From contig CAYMKU010000015.1 of NCBI GenBank assembly GCA_964391015.1, forward strand, positions 1 to 64,000: 64,000 bases of DNA. The letters run 5' to 3'. A model generated the notes under the pieces. That model had not been told where the DNA came from. It was given only the letters and a program-made list of their open reading frames with translations, and made no database searches. This document shows, one piece after another, positions 52,163 through 60,476 of the stretch. The translations under genes were made by a program, and so were the position numbers. Origin of the DNA: XYD12-FULL-36-8 sp964391015. GTDB taxonomy: Bacteria; Bacteroidota; Ignavibacteria; Ignavibacteriales; Ignavibacteriaceae. How positions within the stretch are numbered: position 1 is the first letter of the stretch; each line of letters starts with the position of its first letter.

Positions 52163-53845
52163 ATGAAAAAGAAACCATTAATAGTAATTGGCACAGTGGG
52201 TGTTTTGATGATCATCGCAGGATTTATCTTAAGTCCTGCTTTTGTTGGTGGATTTACTTCTGCGGGGAAAATGCAATCTATGCTAAGAATAACTCAACTT
52301 CAACTATTCCAAATTTATTTAATCATTTTTGGATTTCTGTTAGCAGTAGGTTCGCTGATCATGAATTTTTTATCAAAAGAAAAATTGATTCCAAATTTAT
52401 TAGTTGGCTTAATAGTTTTTGGTATTGTTTTGGTTGCATCCGCAATTATACTGTCGCCCAAATTTGTTGAACAAAATCTGAGTCCGCAAAATTTTCTGAA
52501 TGAAGGTGTGCTCAATTATTTATCAAGCTTACAGATTAAAACTATAACTGTTGGCTGTGTTATAGTTTTAATTTCGCTTTTGATTTATCTCAAGAAAGTA
52601 TCTGCAAAGCTTTGGTGGTTTCTACTTTCTATTATTTCAACACTAATTGTTTATTTTGTTATTATTTATAATATCTACGTTAAGGAGAATTTCCCCAATA
52701 ACTTTCTTTTTAAACCAAAAGCATATGGAAAGGTAGTTGACTTATTATTAGGGAAAGAGATTTTGTTGACAGATTTTGAACCAACACCGACTTTAGTAGT
52801 TGAGCGTAAGAAAATTTTTAAACCGAAGTACCCAGTAGTTGATGTACACTTTCACTTAGCTTCGGATTTTAGAACGGATTTAGATAGAGATATGCTTCTA
52901 CCAAATAATCTGAAAAAATCTTTGGACTCAGTTGGAGTAAAAACAATTGTTAATTTAGATGGAATAGATATTAAACCAGATGTTTTGACTTACCATAAAT
53001 TATTTCCCGAGACCTTTATAGATTTTGGTTATCCGCCATTTGGATCTACTGAATTAATTTCCGACAAAACTTTCTCAGAGTTGCCTGATGTTGTTGATGA
53101 TTTAATTAAGAGGGGAGTGTATGGTATTGGCGAATTTCCCAAGTATCTTGGTATAAGTATCAAAGATACCACAGGGAAGATTGTTCCAATTGATGATCCG
53201 CGTCTTGATCCTCTCTGGTCTAAGATAGCTGCATTAAATGTTCCTATTCTCTGGCATTGCACTGACCCTTCAGCTTTTTTTCAACCAGTAAATAAATTTA
53301 ATGAAAGATTCACAGAACTTGGAAGATATCCTTTTTGGAGTTATTATAAACCTGGCGTACCTACTAAAGCTGAACTTTTGAAGCAGCAGGAAAATGTTCT
53401 TAAAAAACATCCCAAGATGGTAGTTATTGGTGCTCACATGGGAATGTGTGCTGATGATTTGAATCATCTAGCATATTTATTTGATACATACCCAAATTAT
53501 TATGTTGATTGTTCAGCAACTTTATCCGAGTTAGGGAGACAACCGTACACTACAAGAAAATTCTTTATAAAATACCAAGACAGGATTTTGTTTGGTTCTG
53601 ATGGAGGAGCATTGCATGGCATTAAAGGTTGGACAGTTGAGAAATTTTATCAAGCATATTATGAATTTTTTGAAACTGAAAATGAATATATCGGGTATCC
53701 AATGCAAGGTGCAATCAACCAAGGTAATTGGAAGATATGCGGGATAAATCTTCCTGATGAGGTTTTGGAAAAAATTTATTATAAAAATGCAGAGAAAATT
53801 CTACCCAATATTTTTAACAGTAACTCATCAGAAAATAAACCATAG
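52163..53845 (+). CDS. Membrane protein with periplasm- or cytosol-facing amidohydrolase domain
   Basis: The N-terminal 190 residues have about four to five transmembrane helices (VIGTVGVLMIIAGFIL, LFQIYLIIFGFLLAVGSLI, and others). From residue 225 there is an amidohydrolase_2-like TIM barrel: VVDVHFHLASDFR with the HxH, ILWHCTDPSAFF, VIGAHMGMCADDLNHLAY and ILFGSDGGALHG give the metal and catalytic residues. The domain combination is unusual. The substrate is unknown; the surrounding cluster points to a lipid- or glycan-linked amide or ester. Confidence 0.8.
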   Translation: MKKKPLIVIGTVGVLMIIAGFILSPAFVGGFTSAGKMQSMLRITQLQLFQIYLIIFGFLLAVGSLIMNFLSKEKLIPNLLVGLIVFGIVLVASAIILSPKFVEQNLSPQNFLNEGVLNYLSSLQIKTITVGCVIVLISLLIYLKKVSAKLWWFLLSIISTLIVYFVIIYNIYVKENFPNNFLFKPKAYGKVVDLLLGKEILLTDFEPTPTLVVERKKIFKPKYPVVDVHFHLASDFRTDLDRDMLLPNNLKKSLDSVGVKTIVNLDGIDIKPDVLTYHKLFPETFIDFGYPPFGSTELISDKTFSELPDVVDDLIKRGVYGIGEFPKYLGISIKDTTGKIVPIDDPRLDPLWSKIAALNVPILWHCTDPSAFFQPVNKFNERFTELGRYPFWSYYKPGVPTKAELLKQQENVLKKHPKMVVIGAHMGMCADDLNHLAYLFDTYPNYYVDCSATLSELGRQPYTTRKFFIKYQDRILFGSDGGALHGIKGWTVEKFYQAYYEFFETENEYIGYPMQGAINQGNWKICGINLPDEVLEKIYYKNAEKILPNIFNSNSSENKP

Positions 53846-53896
53846 TTTATTTCACAAAACATTGATTTAAGAATTTTAAACCCTAAGTCTTGATGT

Positions 53897-54898
53897 ATGG
53901 TTAAAAAGAATACACTCTTACATATTCTTAAAATAGTCGTGAGTCTTTTACTACTTGGATATATTGCCAGTAAGATTGATTGGGAACAAGCATTCGCCAA
54001 CCTTAAGAAGGCTAATTATTTCTTAATTATTGTAGTATTTTTTCTTATACTTTTAGAAAGAGTTGAATTAACTTATAAGTGGAACCTTCTTCTTCGTGCA
54101 AGAGGAGTTGTTATTTCATTTGGGAGGTTATTCTGGATATATGCAATCAGCGCATTTTGGGGTTTGTTCCTTCCCTCCAGCATAGGGTCTGATGTCGTTA
54201 AGGGTTATTATTTAATTAAAGATAATTCAGAGAAAGCTGCAAGCATATCCTCTGTATTGGTTGATAGAATTCTCGGGGTTCTTACTTTGCTCATGCTTTG
54301 TGTCATATCGTTATTTATAGCTGGTGATTTAATTTCAAACAATAGTATAAAACTTTATCTGTTTACAATTTCCATTTTTTTTCTGATTGGTTTATTCTTT
54401 TTTCAGAAGAAAGAAACAGCTAACCTCTTGCACAAATTATTATCTAAATTCAAATTCAAATCAATTACTGAAAAAATTATAAAACTTCATTTATCAGTTT
54501 TGGAGTACAAAGGTCATCCAAAGACTTTAATTGTTACTTTCATTATAACTTTTTTTGTAAATATTACCCGAGTGATGATATTTTATGTCATTAGCTTAGC
54601 TTATAATATTCCGATTCCAATAATCTATTTCTTTATCTTTATACCAATTCTAACTGTTATTGTGATGATACCAATTTCAATTGGTGGATTGGGTGTGGGG
54701 GAAGGTGCATTCATTACATTTTTTGCGATGGTTGGAATTTCAATAAACGATTCGGTAGTTGTAGCTCTTACTAATACACTGACAAATACAATTTTTACAC
54801 TGGTTGGCGGGTTGGCATTATTATTTTTTAAGTCTGCTGATACAAAAGAAGTATTACCGGAAGCGGAAATAACCTCTGATCGAATTCAATTAAAATGA
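53897..54898 (+). CDS. Flippase-like (lysylphosphatidylglycerol synthase TM-domain) membrane protein
   Basis: About eight membrane helices with the family features FWGLFLPSSIGSDVVKGYYLI, SSVLVDRILGVLTLLMLC and MIPISIGGLGVGEGAFITFF. It lacks the LPG catalytic domain. Proteins of this type (HpnL, AglD) help assemble or flip polyprenyl- or hopanoid-linked sugars. Its stop overlaps the following GT4 start (ATGA). It is the second such protein in the window. Confidence 0.87.
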   Translation: MVKKNTLLHILKIVVSLLLLGYIASKIDWEQAFANLKKANYFLIIVVFFLILLERVELTYKWNLLLRARGVVISFGRLFWIYAISAFWGLFLPSSIGSDVVKGYYLIKDNSEKAASISSVLVDRILGVLTLLMLCVISLFIAGDLISNNSIKLYLFTISIFFLIGLFFFQKKETANLLHKLLSKFKFKSITEKIIKLHLSVLEYKGHPKTLIVTFIITFFVNITRVMIFYVISLAYNIPIPIIYFFIFIPILTVIVMIPISIGGLGVGEGAFITFFAMVGISINDSVVVALTNTLTNTIFTLVGGLALLFFKSADTKEVLPEAEITSDRIQLK

Positions 54899-56019
54899 AT
54901 ATGAAAAAAATAAATATTCTTTGGGTTGTAGATCATCTTGGTTTTGACGGTATTATGCACGGAGCGGGGAAATACTATTTAACGACAATTCCATACCTGG
55001 ATAAAAATAAATTTATTACAACACTATGTGTTGTTAGGGGAAGAGATCACTTGACTAAGTTGTTTGAAGATGCCGAAATCAATGTCAAACATCTTGGAAG
55101 AAGTAAATTAGATCCACGCACTCTTATTGATCTTTATAAACTTTGTAAAAATTTAAATATTCAGATTATTCATACTCATGGATACGGTTCGGACAATTTT
55201 GGAAGAATTGTAGGAAAATTGCTTGGAATTTCAACCATTGTTCATGCTCATGATGACAACAGTAATTATCCTTGGCATCAAAATCTTGCAGACTTTTTTT
55301 TGATTCCATTTACTAAGAAAGCCATTGCAATATCACAAGCAGTGATGAAATCTTGTGTTGTGAAAAGAAGAATTAATGAAAATAAGCTAAGGGTACTTCC
55401 TAACGGAATTATGTTTGATAAATTTATTCCGGCATCTAAAGAACAAATAATAAAAGAAAAGACAAGTTTGAGAGTGGGGTCAGCTAAACACATTGTTGGA
55501 ACTGTAGCAAGGTTAAGAAAAGAAAAAGGAATAAAATATTTAATTGAATCTGCTCTGGATGTCTTGAAGCAATTTCCAGAAACGTTCTTCTTACTTGTGG
55601 GTGATGGTCCATTGCGAGAAGAATTAGAAAATCTTTCCGAGGAGTTAGGAATTAAAGAGAAAATAATATTTGCTGGTTTTTATGATGATATTCCAATGAT
55701 GCTGTCTATCATTGATATCTTTGTAGCTCCGTCAATTACAGAAGGTTTGGGGTTGGGAATTTTAGAAGCTATGGCAATGGCAAAACCTATCGTTGCATCT
55801 AATGTTGGCGGAATAAAAGAAATATTAAAAGATAACGAAACTGGTTTATTAGTTCCTGCTGAAAGTCCAAAGATTCTTTCTGAGAAAATAGTTTATTTGC
55901 TTAAAAACGAAAGTGAAGCTATGGTGCTTGGTATAAATGCACGAGAAGTGAGCAAGAATTATGATATAAACTTGTGTGTAAAAAAACTTGAAAATTATTA
56001 TTTAGAACTGTTGAAGTAG
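54895..56019 (+). CDS. GT4 glycosyltransferase
   Basis: A GT-B fold transferase: INILWVVDHLGFDGIMHGAG at the N-terminus, IHTHGYGSDNFGRIVGKLLG, and a donor domain with VGTVARLRKEKGIKYLIESAL, FLLVGDGPLREELENL and the E-x7-E motif region APSITEGLGLGILEAMAMAKPIVASNVGG. It resembles PimA/WcaL-type enzymes. The donor sugar is unknown. The start overlaps the flippase-like stop; the next gene starts directly after its stop. Confidence 0.9.
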   Translation: MNMKKINILWVVDHLGFDGIMHGAGKYYLTTIPYLDKNKFITTLCVVRGRDHLTKLFEDAEINVKHLGRSKLDPRTLIDLYKLCKNLNIQIIHTHGYGSDNFGRIVGKLLGISTIVHAHDDNSNYPWHQNLADFFLIPFTKKAIAISQAVMKSCVVKRRINENKLRVLPNGIMFDKFIPASKEQIIKEKTSLRVGSAKHIVGTVARLRKEKGIKYLIESALDVLKQFPETFFLLVGDGPLREELENLSEELGIKEKIIFAGFYDDIPMMLSIIDIFVAPSITEGLGLGILEAMAMAKPIVASNVGGIKEILKDNETGLLVPAESPKILSEKIVYLLKNESEAMVLGINAREVSKNYDINLCVKKLENYYLELLK

Positions 56020-57216
56020 ATGTTTGATATTCAAAGTTTATATTTCCAAACAATAAAAGGCATATTAAAAAATCGTAGAGAATATATTGCTCTCAGGCAT
56101 AAACTTTATCCGAACTTTGTATTCGAAAAAAATCCCAAAACCTTAAGGGATGAAATTCCAGTTTTTACTTTACACTCTGTTATGTCTCAAAGATTTGAAG
56201 AACAGCTAATTTTTTTATCATCGAATGGTTATAAAACAATAAATGCAGATGAGTTATATGCTTGCTTAGTTGGAAATACACAAATTAAAGAAAGAACAAT
56301 TGTACTGACTTTTGATGATGGATGGAAGAATCTTTTTACTGTCGCATACCCGCTTCTAAAAAAATATGGTTTTACCGCAATCTGCTTTTTGATTGCAGGA
56401 TTAATACCAGAAAGAAGAACTATCCAAACTAACAAGGATAAAGATGTAGATGATTCAAAGATACTTTGTAGCTGGGAAGAAATAAGAGTGATGCATGAAA
56501 GCGGCGTTATTGATTTTCAATCGCATTCGATGTATCACTGCTTGATTTATACCTCATCTGAGATTGTAGATTTTTTTCATCCCAGATTTGATACTTATAC
56601 CTTGAACATGGATGTTCCTCTTATTAGATCGAATGAGAATGAAAATTATAGTAGGGATCTTCTGTTTGGAACCCCGATCTATAGCCACGATTCAAGATTT
56701 TCTGGTAAGAAAAGATACTTAGATGATGAGAATCTTCGTGGTGCCTGTACAAAATTTGTCGAGAAAAATGGAGGAGAAAGATTTTTTAGGAATGTAAATT
56801 GGAGAAAACAACTACATAAAACAGTAAAAAATTTTGGAAATCAAAATAGGATGAGTAGTTACTTTGAGGATGAGAACCAGTTACGAAAAAATATTTATGA
56901 TGAGTTTAGTAATTCCAAATTGCTAATTGAAAATAAACTTCCTGGTAAAAATGTAAATCACTTTTGTTATCCTTGGTGGGTAGGGAGTGATCTTGCTTTA
57001 GAAATATCTAAGGAAGCTGGTTATAAATCAAACTATTGGGGAGTTTTATCCGACAAGCGAACAAATATTGCAAATGATGATCCGTACAAAATATCAAGGA
57101 TTCTTTCTGATGATTATATTTTCAGATTACCAGGGTATGGGAGAAAATCAAATACTCAAATAATCTGGGAAAAATTATTTCAAAACAAAAATTTCTTAAA
57201 AAAGTTTTTAGAATAA
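56020..57216 (+). CDS. Polysaccharide deacetylase (NodB-type, CE4) with insertion
   Basis: NodB-fold deacetylase: the catalytic aspartate motif is RTIVLTFDDGWKN and the zinc histidines lie in DFQSHSMYH (H-x3-H). The C-terminal catalytic strand is NHFCYPWWVGSD. Between the zinc site and the last strand there is an insertion of about 100 residues rich in charged residues that most small CE4 enzymes lack. It probably N-deacetylates a sugar in the glycan of this cluster. There is no signal peptide, so the target may be a cytosolic lipid-linked intermediate. Confidence 0.85.
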   Translation: MFDIQSLYFQTIKGILKNRREYIALRHKLYPNFVFEKNPKTLRDEIPVFTLHSVMSQRFEEQLIFLSSNGYKTINADELYACLVGNTQIKERTIVLTFDDGWKNLFTVAYPLLKKYGFTAICFLIAGLIPERRTIQTNKDKDVDDSKILCSWEEIRVMHESGVIDFQSHSMYHCLIYTSSEIVDFFHPRFDTYTLNMDVPLIRSNENENYSRDLLFGTPIYSHDSRFSGKKRYLDDENLRGACTKFVEKNGGERFFRNVNWRKQLHKTVKNFGNQNRMSSYFEDENQLRKNIYDEFSNSKLLIENKLPGKNVNHFCYPWWVGSDLALEISKEAGYKSNYWGVLSDKRTNIANDDPYKISRILSDDYIFRLPGYGRKSNTQIIWEKLFQNKNFLKKFLE

Positions 57217-57312
57217 TATTTTCATTAACACTTCATTTAACTTTTTCTCTAACTTGCCTAAAAAGTACCTTTAACTGAATTAAATTTAACCGCATACTTT
57301 TTGAAATGGTTT

Positions 57313-58152
57313 ATGCTCAAATTAATTATTAATGGAGATGATTTTGGATTTGATGAGAAGATAGATGAATCTATTCTCCAAAGTTTTAGAAATGGAATAC
57401 TCAGATCAACCTCATTAATGGCAAATGGAAAATCATTTGACAATGCTGTTAGAATTGCCAAATCGAATCTGGAATTGGATATCGGATTACATTTAACTCT
57501 CGTGGGAGAGAAACCAGTTCTTGAACCTAATGAAATTATTTCCTTGGTAAATGAGAATGGTTCGCTTTTCAAGGATACATTAGAATTCAGCAAAAAATAT
57601 TATTCAGAAAAAATTTCACTGAAAGAAATCAGGAAAGAGATAGCTGCTCAAATTGAAAAGGTTTTAGATAACGGAATTAAGATTAGTCATATCGATAGTC
57701 ACAAACACTTGCATCTTTTTCCTAAGGTAATGAACATCATTGTTGAGCTAACAGATAAGTACAAAATAAAATTCATTCGCTTTCCAAGAGAGATTTTTTA
57801 TTTGTATATGTTCACAAATCAAAGATCTTTACGCAAGCTTGCTGAAATGGTTATAGTGAATCATTTTTGTTCAAAAATAAAGAATAAAATTCCTGTGAGG
57901 ACAGATTTTTTCTTTGGGTTCTATTTTGGCGGTAATTTGAATAAACAGAATTTACTGACAATAATTCACAATTTACCCGCCCAAGGTACTTGTGAATTAA
58001 TGTGTCATCCCGGATTATTGAATAATTCACAAGCAAATACAAAAGTTAGCTATCGACAAGTGGAAGAGATGCATGCTCTCATCGATACAGAAGTTGCTGA
58101 GTTATTGATGAAAAAGGGTATCGCCATCACATCATTTGATAAGCTTACTTAA
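57313..58152 (+). CDS. ChbG/YdjC (HpnK-like) carbohydrate deacetylase
   Basis: The YdjC fold is recognised by LIINGDDFGFDEKIDESI at the start, HIDSHKHLHLFPKV with zinc-binding histidines, and ELMCHPGLLNNSQ near the end. The enzyme removes acetyl groups from N-acetylated sugars, in some hosts from hopanoid-linked ones (HpnK). I start at the ATG at 57313, giving MLKLIINGDDFG, which matches family starts; a TTG lies 4 codons upstream. No partner deacetylase motif of the NodB type is present in this gene, so two different deacetylase folds occur side by side in the cluster. Confidence 0.87.
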   Translation: MLKLIINGDDFGFDEKIDESILQSFRNGILRSTSLMANGKSFDNAVRIAKSNLELDIGLHLTLVGEKPVLEPNEIISLVNENGSLFKDTLEFSKKYYSEKISLKEIRKEIAAQIEKVLDNGIKISHIDSHKHLHLFPKVMNIIVELTDKYKIKFIRFPREIFYLYMFTNQRSLRKLAEMVIVNHFCSKIKNKIPVRTDFFFGFYFGGNLNKQNLLTIIHNLPAQGTCELMCHPGLLNNSQANTKVSYRQVEEMHALIDTEVAELLMKKGIAITSFDKLT

Positions 58153-58372
58153 TATATTTGAATTATCATTTAGTTTTAATTTGATAGTAATTTGTATCAT
58201 TTATGTGATCGTTTCTCAGAGTGAGATTTCAGTTAGTATGGCGGTAATTTTCAACTATCAGTTTTCACTTTTTTCTTTCAATAGCTGAAGATTTAAGTAA
58301 AATAAATGGTACAAATTATGTTCATTAATTTGAACATTATTTAAGCGCATTTAAGTTAATTATTTTAGAGAT

Positions 58373-59299
58373 ATGGAGTTATCTGTTGTAATTCCCGTTT
58401 ATAACGAGGAAGAATCCGTAAAATTTTTATATGAAGCAGTGACGAAAGCTTTGATAGGTCTTGATAAACCTTATGAAATAATAATAATTGATGACGGAAG
58501 TAAAGATAACACTTATAAAAATGCGTTGGCTCTTGCGTTAAAAGATCATCGGTTGAAAATTGTAAAGCTGAAAAGAAATTATGGTCAAACTACTGCGCTT
58601 TATGCTGGATTTCAAAAAGCAATGGGTAAAGTTATAGTAACTATGGATGGTGATTTACAAAATGATCCTGAAGACATTCCGTTAATGCTGAACAAAATGG
58701 GAGAAGGTTATGATATTGTGCTTGGTTGGCGACATGAGCGCAAAGATTTTTTTATTTCCAGAAAACTTCCTTCCAGGATTGCTAATTGGTTAATTAGAAA
58801 AGTTACGGGCATACCGGTTAAAGATAATGGTTGTGCAATCAGAGCATATCGTGCCGAAGTAATTAAAAATTTTCCAATGTATTCGGAAATGCATAGACTG
58901 ATGCCTGTGATAACTGCTCTTGTCGGTGCAAAGTTTACACAAATAAAGGTGAAGCACCATCCAAGAAAATTCGGACATTCAAAATATGGTATATCAAGAG
59001 TTTATAAAGTATTACTTGATCTGGTTGCACTAAAAACTATTTTCTCTTTTTTCTATGTTCCTTTATTTGGTTTTGGATTTCTTGCTCTAATTTCGGGAAT
59101 AATAAGTTTCATCATTTTTACAGTTGGCGTTACCTTTGCGATTCTGCGTCCAGGACAATCTTTAGTTACAATTATTGGTGTCAGTGCATTATTTGGTGCG
59201 ATGAGTTTATTTCTCTATTTCTTGGGAGTTATTTGTCACTTGATATACCGAAGCGGAAACTTGAAAATTGAAAACTTATACAGAATAAAGTTTAGATAA
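58373..59299 (+). CDS. GT2 glycosyltransferase with C-terminal membrane helices
   Basis: A GT-A enzyme of the dolichol-phosphate-mannose synthase/GtrB type: VVIPVYNEEESVKFLYEAV, IIIDDGSKDNTY, then VTMDGDLQNDPEDI with the metal-binding D92-G-D94. The acceptor part contains VKDNGCAIRAYR. Two C-terminal helices (LISGIISFIIFTVGVTF, LFLYFLGVICHLIY) anchor it to the membrane. It probably transfers a sugar to a polyprenyl phosphate. A paralogue with a degenerate active site follows 28 bases later. Confidence 0.9.
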   Translation: MELSVVIPVYNEEESVKFLYEAVTKALIGLDKPYEIIIIDDGSKDNTYKNALALALKDHRLKIVKLKRNYGQTTALYAGFQKAMGKVIVTMDGDLQNDPEDIPLMLNKMGEGYDIVLGWRHERKDFFISRKLPSRIANWLIRKVTGIPVKDNGCAIRAYRAEVIKNFPMYSEMHRLMPVITALVGAKFTQIKVKHHPRKFGHSKYGISRVYKVLLDLVALKTIFSFFYVPLFGFGFLALISGIISFIIFTVGVTFAILRPGQSLVTIIGVSALFGAMSLFLYFLGVICHLIYRSGNLKIENLYRIKFR

Positions 59300-59327
59300 T
59301 TTATTAATATTAATTCTAATCCAACAG

Positions 59328-60332
59328 ATGAAAAATCGAATAGACATTTCAGCTATAATTATTTATTATGAAAAATATGCTTATGATTCGGTACGTGAAC
59401 TGCACACAGATTATAAAGCAAGTTTAGAAACCACAGGCCTCGAATATGAATTTATTTATGTTGTTGATGGTGAACTGCCTTCTGTCATTGAAGAGCTAAA
59501 TATACTTTATAAACTGGGGGAAAGAATCAAAGTTGTGAAATTAGGGAAATGGTTTGGCGATGCTACTGCTTTACAAGCTGGATTTGAACAGTCATCAGGT
59601 CAAATAATTCTTACACTCCCATCTTTTAAACAGGTTGATGAGCGCGATATTCCTAAATTGATTAATGCACTTGGTAATAAAGACATGATAATTTCCTGGA
59701 GATATCCCAGATTAGACGGATTCCTAAATAGCATTCAATCAAAAGTTTTCAATAAAATAATCAAGTGGATGGTTGGCTCAGATTTCCATGACTTAAAAAG
59801 CATTGTAAAAGTTTTTAAACGCGATGTATTAGATAAAATTTATATGTATGGGGACCAAGATAGGTTTTTACCTTTACTTGCAAATAAATATGGATTTAAA
59901 ATCGAAGAAGTAAAAGTAACTCAAGCTAAAAAAGATATTGTTCAGAAATTTTATCCGTTTTCAAATTATATCACCAGATTTCTTGAACTTATATCTATTT
60001 TCTTTTTAGTAAAATTCACTAAAAAACCAATTCGATTTTTTGGCAGTGCAGGTATGGTGACATTTGTAATTGGGTTTATACTGGCATTTATTTTATTTGT
60101 GGAAAGAGCTTTTCTTGGAGTTCCATTGGCTGATAGACCTATAGTGCTAGTAAGTATTTTGCTAATGGTTTTTGGGGTTCAATCTTTTGCAATTGGACTA
60201 GTTGGTGAATTAATCATATTTACTCATGCGAAGGATGTTAAAGATTTTATTGTTGAAACGGTAATTGATTATGAAGGTTCTTCTGAAAAGGAATCTGCTC
60301 ACGAAGATTATTTACAACAGATGAGTAAGTAG
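59328..60332 (+). CDS. GT2 paralogue with an apparently degenerate active site
   Basis: This protein aligns with its neighbour along the GT-A core and both C-terminal helices, but the catalytic residues are gone. The DDGS of the nucleotide site reads VDGELP, and the DGD metal motif (D92-G93-D94 of the neighbour) is replaced by P98-S99-F100 in LTLPSFKQV. Hydrophobic core and helix FFGSAGMVTFVIGFILAFILFVERAF are kept. It is therefore probably a non-catalytic partner that forms a heterodimer with, or anchors, the intact enzyme. Lost activity is inferred from sequence, not measured. Confidence 0.8.
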   Translation: MKNRIDISAIIIYYEKYAYDSVRELHTDYKASLETTGLEYEFIYVVDGELPSVIEELNILYKLGERIKVVKLGKWFGDATALQAGFEQSSGQIILTLPSFKQVDERDIPKLINALGNKDMIISWRYPRLDGFLNSIQSKVFNKIIKWMVGSDFHDLKSIVKVFKRDVLDKIYMYGDQDRFLPLLANKYGFKIEEVKVTQAKKDIVQKFYPFSNYITRFLELISIFFLVKFTKKPIRFFGSAGMVTFVIGFILAFILFVERAFLGVPLADRPIVLVSILLMVFGVQSFAIGLVGELIIFTHAKDVKDFIVETVIDYEGSSEKESAHEDYLQQMSK

Positions 60333-60476
60333 AGTTAAAATTATTAGGTGGAAAAATTTCAACTAAAAGGGGAAATGTGAATCCTTATGCTATTTGTAAT
60401 TAAAATTAGGATTATTACCTTATTACATAATAAACAGCAATTTGTTGATATTATCAGCATTTATGGAGGGAAATAA

